A DNA stretch of 64,000 bases from Cephalotus follicularis (lineage: Eukaryota; Streptophyta; Magnoliopsida; Oxalidales; Cephalotaceae): assembly GCA_001972305.1 (NCBI GenBank), contig BDDD01000375.1, positions 271,637 to 335,636 on the forward strand, in the 5' to 3' direction. The translations under genes were made by a program, and so were the position numbers. The notes beneath the pieces are model-generated. The model did no database searches. It worked only from the letters and a program-made list of their open reading frames with translations, and had not been told where the DNA came from. This document shows, in pieces, positions 35,775 to 47,689 of this stretch (position 1 is the stretch's first letter; every line of letters begins with the position of its first letter).

Positions 35775-35995
35775 TGTGACGACCCGAATTCCCTTTTGTA
35801 CTGTTCATGCATACTTTGTACCGACTTGTACTGTATCGAATTGTATTGAATTAGGGTATTCTTATACCTATTGTTATTGTATTGGTCATATGCATGTATA
35901 GTCAGGATTTTGGGCTGAGTTTCGAAGAGTTGACGGAATCGACAATATAAGCCAATTCCTTCTCTGATTTCTCACACATTTATCATTCTTCTCCT

Positions 35996-36047
<52 letters not shown>

Positions 36048-36211
36048 GGGCAGCCTCCATCTCCCTCTTACAACCGGATTACATCTCCTTCAACAAGGAT
36101 AGCGATTGCAAGTCGTGGCTTACCAATTGAACAAGAAAGTGGCGGGTTATTGGACGATTTCTGCCGATCGATTGATTGGGAGCTCAACTTTTGAAGCTTC
36201 ATTAAAGGTAG

Positions 36212-37267
36212 TGTTGACATTTATGTCTCAACCCTATGTTTTGATGATAACATATTTGTATTTGACAAAGTTTCTTTATGTGCAAGAAAGATAAAAGATA
36301 AACAAATCAGCAAGCATTATGCAGAAACTGCCCAGACCGCCGACGCTTGCAATTAAAGCGTCTGCGCTTTACCAGACGGTCGAGACAAGAACAAAGCGTC
36401 TACCGGTGAAGCACTTGGAGAATTGGGAATAACGCTCAAAACGTCGACGCTCAAAACCAAGCGTCTGCGCTTTAAGGCGCAAAACGCATGTGTTTAGTGC
36501 AAAGCGTCTGCTGTCTCAGGCAGAGAGGAAATGGCAATTAAAATGTGCCTAAGCGGCGACGCCCAAAGGCTGGCGGTCGACGCTTTATCTGGCGGTCGAC
36601 ATAATCAAGTGAACGCCTGTGCTTCAAGCAGAGAATTCAAATTTGGGAGCCCCAACGGTCACATGACCGTCGACGCTTTGAAGGGGTCCGTCGACGCTTT
36701 GATCGTCTGCAGCAATTTCTGACAGTTTTCAGTGGACATTCCATTAAGGAATTAATCCTAAACTAATCCCAACGGATCTATGAGGCAAGAAGCTATAAAT
36801 GGACGAATGTTTTGAAGTGCAGAAGAGAGAACAACACAAGCAAATCAAGCATACAAACATCATTCAAGAAAATCACACTTAAAGCATTTAAATCAAAGAG
36901 CTCAATCAAAAGTCTCATTTTTGCTTTCTAAGCCAATTCTTGTTCTCATTGTTTTAAGCAATCCTATATTGTTAAATCCAACCTTGTGAGAGGTTTAGTT
37001 ACAAATACAAACATTTACACTTTGATTGTAATAGGGGAGTGAACCCTAGAACATTTGGGGAGTGAACCCAAAGTGAGTTGTAAGTGATTGAGGTCAATCA
37101 CCAAGGTGTAACCGAATAGCACCCGTAATTGTATTCGGAGAACTAGTGGAAACTCAAGGAGATCCTTGGGAAAAGTGGACGTAGGCAAGAGTTTGGCTGA
37201 ACCACTCTAAAACTAGTGTTTGCACATCTCTTAACTCTATCTCTTTACATTTTGTTCATATTGTGTT
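36212..37267 (+). mobile_element. SIRE-type copia LTR fragment in 3' LTR C
   Basis: Starts TGTTGACATTTATGTCTCA, the same start as 45601 and 57886. It has the palindrome cluster (36330-36720), a TATA box GCTATAAATGG at 36792-36802 and a leader. It lacks the last 100 bases of the LTR seen at 45840-45929, and about 40 bases of the host LTR (equivalent to 29118-29158) are missing. A deletion has removed the right edge, so there is no target duplication. Confidence 0.85.
36792..36802 (+). promoter_or_regulatory. TATA box of SIRE LTR copy
   Basis: GCTATAAATGG; the SIRE LTR at 57886 has GTATAAATGGG at 58424-58434. Confidence 0.7.
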
Positions 37268-39499
37268 ATGATTGAATGATTGAATGAATTGAGTGATTGA
37301 ATGATTGAATTGAAATGAATTGTTAAACTAGGGTTTTTATTGATTTTCTTGATCTAACCGATCTAGAAGGTTTTAAACTGAAATTGGAAAGTTGTAACAA
37401 GTCTTACTAACCTTAAATGATTGATTGTAAACCTTGGTTTTCAAAGAATGGCTTTAAATTGTATTTTGATATGAGATTGGCTGGTTTTTCTGCACAAAAC
37501 TCGACCCTGCCAGCAAAGACATCGACCCCTAGCCCAAGGACGTCGATGTCTTTTGCTTCAGAGTGTTGTATCTGTGATTCCACAGCAAAGACATCGACAT
37601 CTTTGAAAGATATCGACGTCTTTTCCTCAAGATGGTAAACCCAAGAAAGACATCGATGCCGAACATCGATGCGCATTCCCATGCTATTTTTATTGAAATG
37701 CGTCGACGTCTTTCATCAAAGACATCGACGTCTTTCCACCAGATCTCTACACAAATAGGGAAAGACAACGATGTCTTTCATAGACATCGATGTCTTTCCA
37801 CCGTTTTGTAGATGCGTCAACGTCTTTCACCAAGGACATCGACGCCTACTGGACTGAAAGGAGTTTTAGCTACTTTAAAGGTGGTTTTCAACTTCTTTTC
37901 ATATTGTCACCTGATTAGAGCCTCACTTGAGGTGTTCAAGTGTTTGAAAACGGTTTTAATGATTGTATTGATTTATTGATTGCTTGAGTCATGAGTGATG
38001 TGAGTCTAAGTCGGTAAGTTGGACACACATTCCCAACCCTCCATTAGATACCGTCACTTATTGACTTTGCTTATTGACATTGTAATGATATTGTACTGAC
38101 AGATTGATTGTAAGGTATGGATCCTATAGAGCGACCTTATGATTCATATCGGCATTTTAGGTTGTTGACACTTTCCTCCTATTCCGTCAATCATCTCATT
38201 TACAGTACTGTATTGACCCGCTGACGAGCAGTACCGATTGATTGTCGATTGATGCCCCTTAGGCTGTAACTCTCTAACGGTTTCAGTAGCTCCCTGAGGC
38301 TGTAGCTCATCAAGACTGTATTAACCCAGCCATAGGCTGGAAGATCTACGAGTTCCAGACCTGATCAGTCTGAGAATAGTTGATAGATCTCCCACCTTTT
38401 TTGAAGGACTACCTTCCATGGGATTGATCATTTTTATTGATTGACTTTGCACTGACCCGAGGTCGTATGCTCCATAGGATATTGATTGATTGATTGGGTG
38501 TTTTATACACCACCATTAAGTGTCTGCCATTGATTGATTGTTATAGATCCTATCCGTATGCTCTGTTATGGGCCAGTGTCATACGGGTAGTCAGATCGCC
38601 AACTGTACATATGCATTTGCCATGTCATGCATTGATATTGTACACCACACATTGTTATTGCATAGATTGTCACCAATATTGCACACTGTACATGCATACG
38701 TGCTGCATGAGGTTTCTGCTTAGCCAGTGAGGCTGACCCCATCCTTCGGGGTGGGACTGTGTTGTACCTTTGTGTGCGACATAGGTAGGGCAGCGGGTAG
38801 CAGCGGGCCGAAGGATTAAAGACTCCATCGACCGAGGGGATTGTCTGGATCTGACCTAGCTCTTTGTAATGTTTGTATTGAAGAGTTGATAAGTGTATTG
38901 TAAAAGATTGGTATTGTTAAGGATTGTATTGTATTGTACTGTAACAAAGGATGGTTTATTGTATTGTATCTTCTGCTTAATGATCTGTATTGTAAAATTT
39001 TAAGTTTTTCCGTATTTTTACACTGCTAGTCCCGACCATTGTATTTTTTTGGATTGAGAGTAATGCCACGTGTCCGCCCTGCGGGCGCAGGGTGTTACAA
39101 CGCCGTAGACTAATCACACCGCTACGGAAGTGTCATGTCCCCGTGCCAGGCCTACGATATGCCTATGGTACCTCCATAGGTAGGAAACAATATATTCTCA
39201 GTATTTCAAAAATAATGATTTATCAAAATCATTTCCAATTATTGGTTTACTCACAAAACAAAATCATATCTTAAAAATTCGCATACTTTCGTAATTGAAA
39301 ATCATGCTCGTAATCCGTATCATAAAAATTTAGCATACTTTCTTAGGTGAAAATCATGCTGAATTTGTAAAATCGGTAATATTTAACTTTACGCCAAAAA
39401 GTAATAAAACGGATTTTATTTAAACATATCGAATCATAAAAGACAAAACGAAGAACCGATACATAAACATACCAAAATTCATTTCGATAGAGACGAGGG

Positions 39500-40210
39500 G
39501 TAAAATCCAAAAACGAAGAAATCCGGACATTTTCAAAGTCAGAAATCAAGAAAAGAAAATTCGTAACGAAGTTGGAATGATTTTCATAAATACCGAAAGA
39601 ATAAACTGAAAACGAGAAACCTGTACATTTTCACATTCAGGAACCAACTCATTTAATTTTCATAATAAAAGAGATGTTCGTATAGAATTTTTCGTAAGCG
39701 AATCATAACTCAATTTTATAAAGCCAGAAATATTTAATTTCAAAAATATTAGAGCTGGCTTTATTTTCAAAATTCGTAAAGGTAAAGGAACATCGAAAAT
39801 CCGTACCTAGATTAAAGATCTAAATTTTATTCCAAATAAAATCAGGAGAAAAATCATAGAAACATAACATGATTTACTTAATAAACAAAAGGAGTATACC
39901 AAAGAACAATGTATCCGTACGTTGTTCACAAAAGTATAAAACTGAATTTATTTAGATAAAACCGAATGAGATATCCAAAAACGAAGAATCCGTACATTAA
40001 TCATAAAAGTGAAACTGGATTGTTCCAATAAAATCAGATAGCCAAAGAACGATAGAATCCGTACCTTATTAACATATTCCAAATTCATTTCAATAAAACT
40101 GATAGAGAAACCAAGGAAAGGAAATCCATACCAAATACAGAATCTGAAATTATTTCAAATAAAATCAGAAGGATAGCCAAGAAAAAAGGACATCCGTACC
40201 ATGCGTAAAC
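39500..40210. repeat. Degenerate tandem repeats of about 75-90 bp in LTR E
   Basis: Seven or so units, each with a version of CCAAAGAACGAAGAATCCGT plus AATAAAATCAGA. Related to the units in LTR F. Confidence 0.65.
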
Positions 40211-40317
40211 ACCAAAATTATCCTCAAGAGAAAATCAAACAACCCTACGCAGCACTTTGGTTGGTACAGTTATCTAAAAGATATAAAAACAAAAATTCAA
40301 ATAAGAAATTAGAAATC

Positions 40318-40560
40318 CTTGTGAAAGTGTCAGCGCTTTATCTAGAACAAAGCCAAAATCATCGACTCTTTCTTGCATAAGCGTCAACGTTTATCAGGAC
40401 ACAGGCGACGTTTAAACATTTTACAGAACTCAAACTTTGAGGACAGAGCCTTGACAATTTACAGAAACAAAGCAGGATTATGCAATATTGAGGGAAGGCA
40501 TCGACTCTTTGATGAAACAAAGGGGTAAGGCGTCGACGCTTTAGACGAGTTTAGTGTGTT
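40318..40560. repeat. Palindrome remnants in LTR E
   Basis: GCGTCGACGC at 40530-40539 and decayed neighbours (GCATCGACTCTTT, AAGCGTCAACGTTT). Confidence 0.7.
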
Positions 40561-40647
40561 TACAGTGTTACGCGCATATTGAAGAAAGTGAGGATTAAGA
40601 CAATGCATTTGTGAGCAGACTAATCCAACTCAACACCCATTAACACT

Positions 40648-41215
40648 GCATGCACAACACACACCGGCTGCACTTAACTCACACACACAGCACACACAGC
40701 CTAAACAAAACACACACACACCAAATGCATAACACAAACTCTGTCTACACACAACAAAACACACAGACTCGTATAACACTGCACCCTATACACAGACACA
40801 CACACTTACTGCATGCAAAACACATACAACATATGCACACACTACCTATAACAAATACACACACGCCTACACAACACACATACACATATTACATGCAAAA
40901 CACACACTACACACATACACATACTACACACACGCACGGCCACACAACATACACAGCACACATATGCATATTACATGTAAAACACACACTGCACACATGC
41001 ACATATTACATGAAACACACACACACCACATACACAGCTCACACAACATGCAAAACACACACACCACATACACACCACACACAACATGCAAAACACACAC
41101 ACCACATACACAGCACACACAACATGCAAAACACACCCAAGACGCACACAACACATGCACAACATGTACTCTGTTTTCACAACACATACACACAACCAAC
41201 ACACATGCACATGCA
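40648..41215. repeat. CA-rich microsatellite in LTR E
   Basis: About 570 bp of interrupted ACAC, CATACACA and AACATGCAAAACACACAC units. The Thr/His-rich ORF at 40650-41249 and the Cys/Val-rich ORFs opposite come from this composition. Confidence 0.95.
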
Positions 41216-42868
41216 GGACGATCCTAGTGCTGAGCATGAACCAAGGTGATGGATTTATAGGCAACAGTGGTGTCAACACAACCAGCAACCCAACCCTTAC
41301 ATGATGCCGATGGAAACAACATGGAATACAAACAAACAGGGGAGAACATGCAGGCATATGCAAAGGGTGGGTTAAGGAAAGTGACGGTTCAAGGATCCAT
41401 ATCAAAGCAGGATAAAGAACGAACCTGGATGAAGCCAAACCGAAGGAGAAACGTAGAGGATTCCGAGACTTGCAGTGACTGGTCGGCTCTAAGCAAAAGA
41501 GGGAGAGAGAGAGAGAGACGAAACAAGGGAGACAAAGAGAGATTAAACACTTGCATAATTATACAGTTTATATCACCGCATAACAAAATCTTAAACCAAA
41601 GCACAGTGAAGCAAACCTGGGTGATGAAGGAGTCGAGGGAGAAAGCACAAGAAATATTATTGAGCTTCCTCAACAATGGCGTCCCGAGCGTAATAGGTGA
41701 AGAAGAAGAGAAATAGCAAAAAAAAAAAAAGAGAAAGAGGTGGCTGGCTTATTATGGGCGAAAACGCGTAAGGAAGCAAAAAAGAAATAGAGTAATGCAT
41801 GGAGAGATTTTGGCAGAGAGGGTGCCTGACGTGGGAGAGAGTAAGTGAAAGTTTGGGAGAGAAACCAAAATTGGGATGGGAGAGATTAAGGGCGAGAGGG
41901 TGGCATAATTCGGTTATTAAAAGAATAAAAATAACCATTTCCTTTTTAATTGATTTTGCATAATTTGGGTTTTTAAAACAAAAGAGGCAATGCCCTTTTT
42001 AAAAAGATTTTCTTCTTAAAATGCATAATTTGGCTTTTCTAAAATAAAAGTGATAAATGGCTTTAAAATATATATTTTCTTTAACCATTTACCATTGGTC
42101 AAAATTCAAAATTAAATTAGCCCAAACAAACCAAAATTTTTGGGTTATTCATATCTAAAACAGATTGGCAACCCATAGAAAAAAAAAATTAAAAGGGTCC
42201 AAATTAAAATAAATTTTATACTAAAATGGGTATTCCAGACACCCAGAAGGAGCTTCAAGGGGAGACCGATAGAGGACGATCTATGTCGAAGGAGAAGGAT
42301 GCTCTCCACCACAAGTACATGAAGCCGGGTATCGCTTACGATAATCTCACATTCGTGTGTCTTAAGATTTAGGATAAGCATATGGATACAAGAACTCTGA
42401 GGCCTCTCGAACACAGAAATCCATTGCATATTTCAAGACCTCCGCTGAGTTTGAAGACTTGATTCACGATGAAGTTGCTATGTCTGGTAGAAAGCTCTTT
42501 TATGGTACAGAAATTGGATTCAGAAACTTCATCCAAAACTCGATCTCTCCAAGGTCTTGCTGAGCACAATGCCTAATGAATTTTACATCCTCCCATAAGG
42601 GATAGATCAAGACGAGGTAGATGCTGTGGCAAATCAAGCGAGGTCTGCAGATTTTGTTTTTGTTGGAGAGAGCTCCTCCAACACCTTGGTGAAAGAGATT
42701 GTTGCGGAGTTTGACACTAGAGCTCTGGGTAACATTGAGTGTGTTACTCCAGACTTGCAGGTGACTTTAGAGAAGGGTGCAAAGTTGGTGGAGAACTCGA
42801 AGCTGAGAGAGGAACAACACGAGGACATTGATCCTCTGAATATTGATAACCTTGTAAATGTTGAATGA

Positions 42869-43740
42869 CATTACTTTGTTTTGAGATTTGTAATTCATTT
42901 TCTACTTATGTGAGCTTTGTTAACTATTTGAACTTGGCCCTCTAGGCTTTATATATATATGTATATATATTTTTTTTTTTTGTTTGACAAAGATGGCTGA
43001 CCTCCGTCTTGCCTTACAAAGAATAACTTAGAAATAACCTAACATGTAGATAGGTAGATCTCTGATTATCCTTTGCAGGAAATGGTCTTATGTATTTGGA
43101 TGTGCACCCTTAACCTAAAGGAACCAAAAATATATGTAACCTATGCCAGAGTCCTTTAGGTGGGAGCCTTGACTTAGTTGGAAAAGAAGCCTTTTGGTGA
43201 GACCAGTGCAACCTGTACACTCTAATAAGATCCATGTATGGTGCCCTGACCATGTATGAACTCTAAGCAGTGAAGAATTTTTTGGGCTTAAATAAAAATC
43301 CTATCCTCCCTCACTATGTTCTAATCTTAGAGGTTTAAGGACGTGATATGTCTTCTAAACTGTGGCTTCATCTGTCATGAAGAAAAGTTTTAAAATTTTG
43401 CTGCTCTCTAATCAAGGTCTAAGATGGTCCTTTCTGTAGTAATCCAGTATCAAACATGAAGAACACTTGGAAAACCAATACATAATAAAATAAATACCCC
43501 AAAAAAGGAATTATATATATTTAAAAGCAAATAAATGCTTCCAATTGTTGAAAATACAACTTCAAACCAAAAATAAAAAAAAATGAATGGAATTGTAAAT
43601 TAGACATATCTTCACTAGAAATGCTTATGGAGGTGCAGCAGGTGCTCAACATTCCAACTTATGTCAATCTTTTTTCCTGAAAGAGTTTCAAGCTTGAAAG
43701 TTCTTGGTCTGAGGACCATTTTGTTCCTGTATTAACCTTC
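42869..43740. other. Spacer between convergent Tat antisense ORF and pol
   Basis: AT-rich, no coding signal. Both ORFs end toward it. A TA run at 42951-42970 and a T run follow. It probably holds the 3' ends of both transcripts. Confidence 0.5.
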
Positions 43741-44870
43741 TCATTTTGATGCTAGCTTTCCTCTAGTCCCTATTGGGTTACAGATGCGTGCTATTATGAG
43801 GACAAGGTCTCCTTTTTTCATGCCTTTAGGACGTACTTTCTTGTTGATGTAACAGCTTATCCTTTGTTGGTATGCTGCCACATTGGTTACAACTTTATCG
43901 CTGAGCTCCTCTATCAGATCCAAGTTGTTTTTGAGATGTTCATCATTGTTGGCCTCATCAAAATGTGTTACCCTCTCTAAAGGTAATCCAATCTCCACAG
44001 GAATAAAAACCTGTGATCCAAAACTCAAATTGAATGGAGTCTATCTTGTTACAGTTCTTGGAGTTGTTGTGTAACCCCATAGCACCCTTGATAGTTCTCC
44101 CACCCAACGCTCTTTCATCAGCTCTAGTCTGCATTTCAAACAAGCCGATATTTCTATATTCATGACCTTAGCTTCACCATTGCTCTGAGGTAGGAATCAG
44201 AAGCAAGACGATGTTCATATCCCATATCTTGCAGAATTCCCTGAAGGAATCGCAATCAAACTACTTGCCATTTTCTGTTACCAGGATCTTTGGAACTCAA
44301 ATTTAAAGATTATGGATTGCCATATGAAACTCTTCGTAATGTTCTCCGTAATGGTTGCGAGAGGCTCTACCTCCACCCATTTCATGAAATAGTCAGTTTC
44401 CACAATCAGGAATTTTCTCTAACCAGTAGCCTGTGGTAGAGGTCCCAAGAAATCTAACCCCCATTGAGCAAAGGGCTAAGGAGCTGTAATTGTTGTAAGT
44501 GGTTCACTTGCTTGGTGGCTTACCCTAGAAAATCTCTGGTACTTGTCACATCTCCTTACGAAGTATGCATTGTTGGCCAATAATATCCTTGCTTGAGGAT
44601 CTTGTAAGAGAGTGAGCTTCAACCAATATGGTTTCCACAAATACCTTCATGTACCTCCTTGATGGCATAGTCAGCTTCTTAAGGTCTAAGCATCTAAGGA
44701 GTCGCATAACATAAGATTTATTTTAAAGGACTCCATCCATGCGGTGGAAACTATTTGCTTTGTACGCAATCCTCTTTGCCTCTTCCTTGTCTATTGGGAG
44801 ACTTCCATCTCTGAGCTAGCTAAGAATTCGGTCCATCCAACACAACTCATCTTCATCGATGTCCATGATA
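43741..44870 (-). pseudogene. Integrase of the Tat element, broken
   Basis: On the minus strand: EVHEGICGNHIGG then CDKYQRFSR (zinc finger, Cys changed to Tyr), LDFLGPLPQATG (first Asp), TENGKQFD where TDNG is expected (second Asp now Glu), and a C-terminal part SFGSQVFIPVEIGLPLERV to NKKVRPKGMKKGDLVL (44028-43741). Multiple stops. Integrase would insert the DNA copy into the genome; this one lacks two key residues. Confidence 0.8.
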
Positions 44871-45162
44871 TCCTCTGTCTCTAACACACTAGGGTGCCTT
44901 AAATCCTATTTGAAGACATTTCGCATTTGAGTTATCTCCTCTGCCACTGCCAGCTTAGAGAGCATGTTTGCTCTACAGTTCTCCTCTCTGGGAATTCTCA
45001 TAAACTAACAGTGTTGAAACGTAGATGTCAAATATTGTACCCTGGTTAGATATCATGCCATTCTTTCATCTCTAGATTCATGATCTCCATTGATCCGGTT
45101 GATAACTAGCTGAGAGTCACTGAACACCCTAATTCTCTAAACCTGTAGATGTTTGTCTAGCA

Positions 45163-45348
45163 TCAAACCTTTATAACTGGTTCATATTCTACCTCAGAGT
45201 TTCTTGCTTTGAACTGAAATCGTAAAGCATATTGCAGTGTCCATCCGTCAGGGATGAAAAGTACTAACCCTGATCCGCTTCCATCAATTGAAGAGGACCC
45301 ATCAACGTATAGTGGCCAGAAGATCTGCTCTGGACTATCCGCATCCAT
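45163..45348 (-). pseudogene. Second (archaeal-type) RNase H of the Tat element
   Basis: Minus strand reads WPLYVDGSSSIDGSGSGLVL and ALRFQFKARNSEVEYEPVI. This additional RNase H, located between the RT-linked one and integrase, marks the Tat lineage. Only a fragment stays open. Confidence 0.8.
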
Positions 45349-45357
45349 CTTTTAAAT

Positions 45358-46200
45358 TATATTTTACTGGAAGTACACTCTGTTAGAAAGTCTGCAAGGA
45401 CTTGAGCCTTGATTTCTAGCCTAGGGCATATCGAATGTCATAATCCCCCAATTCCACATACCATCTCACCAATCTTTCTAAAGTGCCTGGCTTCTGTGGG
45501 ACCTGTCTAAAAGGCCTATTTGTTAATACTCTGATAGTATGAGTTTGAAAATAAGGTCTGAGCTTCCGAGCGGAGATCACGATGGCATAGACAAACTTTT
45601 TGTTGACATTTATGTCTCAATCCTATGTTTTGATGATAACATATTTGTATTTAACAAAGTTTCTTTTTGTGCAAGAAAGACAAAAGCTAAATCATATCAG
45701 CAGAAATTATGCAGAAACTGCCCAGACCGCCGACGCTTGTAATTAAAGCGTCTGCGCTTTGACTGACGGTCGACACAAGAACAAAGCGCCTACCGGTGAA
45801 GCACTTGGAGAATTGGAAATTACACCTTTACATTTTGTTCATATTATGTTTGCTTATTGTTTTTAATCATTGCAAATAAGCTTGGAATTTTTAGAAACTA
45901 CAATTCACCCCCCCCTTGTAGTTTATTCACTTTTCTATCTCTGGATATCTGTTTTTCGCCTAATTTAAATCTTTACTAACATAGTATACCGGTTTCTAAA
46001 GTCTCCCTTCTTCTCTAATCAACAAAGTGCTGACTACTCCCTCAACAATAGCAAGGTATGAAAAAAGAATGTCCCATAGCTGAGGCTTGGTCATCATAGG
46101 AGAAAAAGTAAGATACCGTTTGAGCTATAGAAAAGATCTCTGGCATTCGTCTGACCATATGAACCCTGTAGGGTTCCTAAGCACTTTTAAAAATGGAAGG
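45358..46200 (-). pseudogene. RT-linked RNase H and connection region, Tat element, split by a solo LTR
   Basis: Minus-strand fragments VRWYVELGDYDIRYA and AQVLADFLTE at about 45480-45375, and upstream parts to 46200. It is interrupted at 45601-45929. Stops and shifts are frequent. Confidence 0.65.
45601..45929 (+). mobile_element. Solo SIRE LTR with internal deletion, 329 bp
   Basis: Starts TGTTGACATTTATGTCTCA and ends TAGTTTATTCA, flanked by the exact duplication CTTTT (45596-45600 and 45930-45934). Compared with the copy at 36212 it lacks about 800 bp from the palindrome cluster through the TATA box (joint near 45825). It keeps both LTR ends. Confidence 0.9.
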
Positions 46201-46231
46201 CACTTCTCTGCCATCCTGGATATAAACCTGC

Positions 46232-46834
46232 TCAACGTCGCTGCTCTGCCGTTGAGACTTTGACTTCCCTAATAGTTCTTGGAGGAGCCATGCTCTGAAT
46301 AGCTGAAATCTTCTCTAGATTAACTTCTATCCCTCTATTTGACACCATGAAACCCAATAAATTTTTGGAGGTAACTCCATAAGCACATTTTGCTGGGTTC
46401 AGCTTTAGCTGGTACTGCTTTAGCACTTCAAAGGCCTCTCTGGTCTTGGCTATATTCTTACCAATCTGGTCCTAGAAGATCTTATTTATCAGACGTTGGT
46501 AAATAGCCCTTGCAATCTTTAGACCAAACATCATTTTGTAGTAATACTTACCTGTGATGAGAGAAGTTTTATCCTTATCCAGAGGATACATCCTGATTTG
46601 ATTGTACCTCGAGTAGGCATCCATAAAGCTCAGAAGCCTGTAACCCAAGGTAGCATTTACTAGATGATTAATTTTAGGGAGAGAAATGTGGTCTTTAGGA
46701 CAAGCCTTATTCAGATCTGTAAAATCTATGCATATTCTCCACTTTCCACTAGCCTTAGTAACCATGACCACATTTGCTAGCCAAGTGAAATAGTGCTCTT
46801 CTCTGATAAATCCATCTTTAAGGAGTTTTTCCAC
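46232..46834 (-). pseudogene. Reverse transcriptase of the Tat element, broken
   Basis: Minus strand: KLLKDGFIREEHYFTWLANV, KWRICIDFTDLNKACPKD, SFMDAYSRYNQIRMYPLDKD, then LNPAKCAYGVTSKNLLGFMV. The segment with the catalytic Asp pair, expected between 46472 and 46426, is disrupted. Best matched by Tat-lineage RTs (DFTDLNKACPKD is typical). Confidence 0.85.
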
Positions 46835-46874
46835 CTCATTTGCAATAGTTGCTTGTCTTTCTAGAGCATAATTC

Positions 46875-47669
46875 CTATTCTTTTGTCTGACCGAAGGGTG
46901 GTCTGGATCTATGCTTAATATGTGGACGATGACATTTGAGCATCACCCCGTCCACCATTTCCACAGACCAGGTGAAAACATCCTTGTTATCCCTTATGAA
47001 CCATATAACATCACGCTTCTCTAGGCCTTGAAGCTTTGACCAAATCCAAAAGACTTTGGTCTGGTCTTTCTTATCCGCTGTCACTTTAAGAAGATCATCC
47101 ACAAGCTCAGGCCTCTCAGATTCTATTTCGTCTCAGAAATTTAAGTTGCCTATGGATAATGGATTTTCTTTGTTTTTCAGCTTTACGGTGGCAACCTGGA
47201 ACTTTCTTGCAACTGTTTAATCTCCTCTAATCTGGCCTATTCGACACTTGCTAAGAAATTTGACAACCAAATGCTTGGCTAAAGCCATAGCACTGAAAGT
47301 GTTCAGACCTAGTTGTCCACGAATAGTGTTTTAAGGACTGAGCGTATCAACCATAATGAAAGTCACGTCTTCTAGAGCTTGCCTCAAGACCACCTGAATA
47401 AAAATTGGAAGCGTTATTGCTCTCTTTGGATAGACTACTTCACTCGAGATGCAAATAAGGTGAATCTTTATATTCATCAGTATGTCCTCTAAAATCTTTA
47501 ATTGATCGAAGTCATGTTTGTATAAGACATATGCTAAACTGCCTCCATCAACTAGAATCCTCTCGACTATGAAAATATCCATATTAAGCTCTACCTCCAC
47601 TTGATCTACATGGGGTAGCCATACACCTTCAAGATTAGCATCACTAATGTTGATCATGTCCTCTGACAT
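46875..47669 (-). pseudogene. Protease region of the Tat element, broken
   Basis: Minus strand VERILVDGGSLAYVLYKHDF at about 47560 carries the Asp-Gly-Gly-Ser form of the protease motif seen in Tat elements. The linker to RT (VFTWSVEMVDGV, HRPHIKHRSRPP) lies at 47102-46875. Confidence 0.75.
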
Positions 47670-47689
47670 CCCTACTTTCTATTTCTTAG

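Larger units (their letters stand above)
28692..39099 (+). mobile_element. Gypsy element C (chromovirus, Del/Tekay-like), 10.4 kb
   Basis: Flanked by the exact 5-bp duplication ACGCC (28687-28691 and 39100-39104). Order: 5' LTR, tRNA-iMet primer site, gag, protease, RT, RNase H, integrase, pol tail, polypurine tract, 3' LTR. All domains are present but stops and shifts break gag and pol. The 3' LTR is longer than the 5' LTR by about 1036 bp because it holds a SIRE LTR fragment. Confidence 0.95.
35775..39099 (+). repeat. 3' LTR of element C with insertion
   Basis: Closely similar to 28692-30980 over its whole length except 36212-37267. The CT run at 36000-36042 is longer than in the 5' copy. 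Confidence 0.95.
27681..42237 (-). mobile_element. LTR E (about 4.1 kb of its own sequence), split by element C
   Basis: Left part 27681-28691 starts TGTAACACCCCCGG; right part 39105-42237 ends TATTCCA. Between them lies element C with its target duplication. Sequence and repeat content resemble LTR F: AT-rich, repeated ATCCGTAC units at 39500-40210, GA-rich leader region near 41480-41900. It includes a CA microsatellite and a palindrome cluster. No target duplication was found (left flank TGGAG, right flank GACAC), so the right edge is uncertain. It splits the antisense Tat ORF. Confidence 0.6.
23277..42868 (+). pseudogene. Antisense extra ORF of the Tat element, intron-containing, broken
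   Basis: Pieces in order: 23277-23840 and 23827-24135 (one small shift between), about 24235-24702, 27505-27680, 42238-42868. The first piece holds RGMPLTFDAHPKSK and later FAVFEDAPMRGLHPGPFQAQ, with a helical stretch LVTLFKEFFAISN. This resembles the plant Transposase_28 (putative gypsy-type transposon) family found in Tat elements. The middle piece is charged. The next is coiled-coil-like (ENLSEALTNKETELERISVE). The last holds SEFEDLIHDE-like sequence (AEFEDLIHDEVAMSGRKLF) and an acidic tail ending in NLVNVE. The function of this ORF family is not known. It is antisense to pol, as in other Tat elements. Stops near 24676, 42370 and 42597 and several shifts show decay. It is interrupted by a solo LTR inside an intron and by LTR E in an exon. 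Confidence 0.65.

Noticed and set aside
40650..41249. 199-codon Thr/His-rich ORF and Cys/Val-rich ORFs on the other strand
   Set aside because: Direct result of the CA microsatellite; no domain and no context for a gene.
27676..42242. Target duplication for LTR E
   Set aside because: TGGAG on the left has no match on the right at the best edge (GACAC), so none is claimed.
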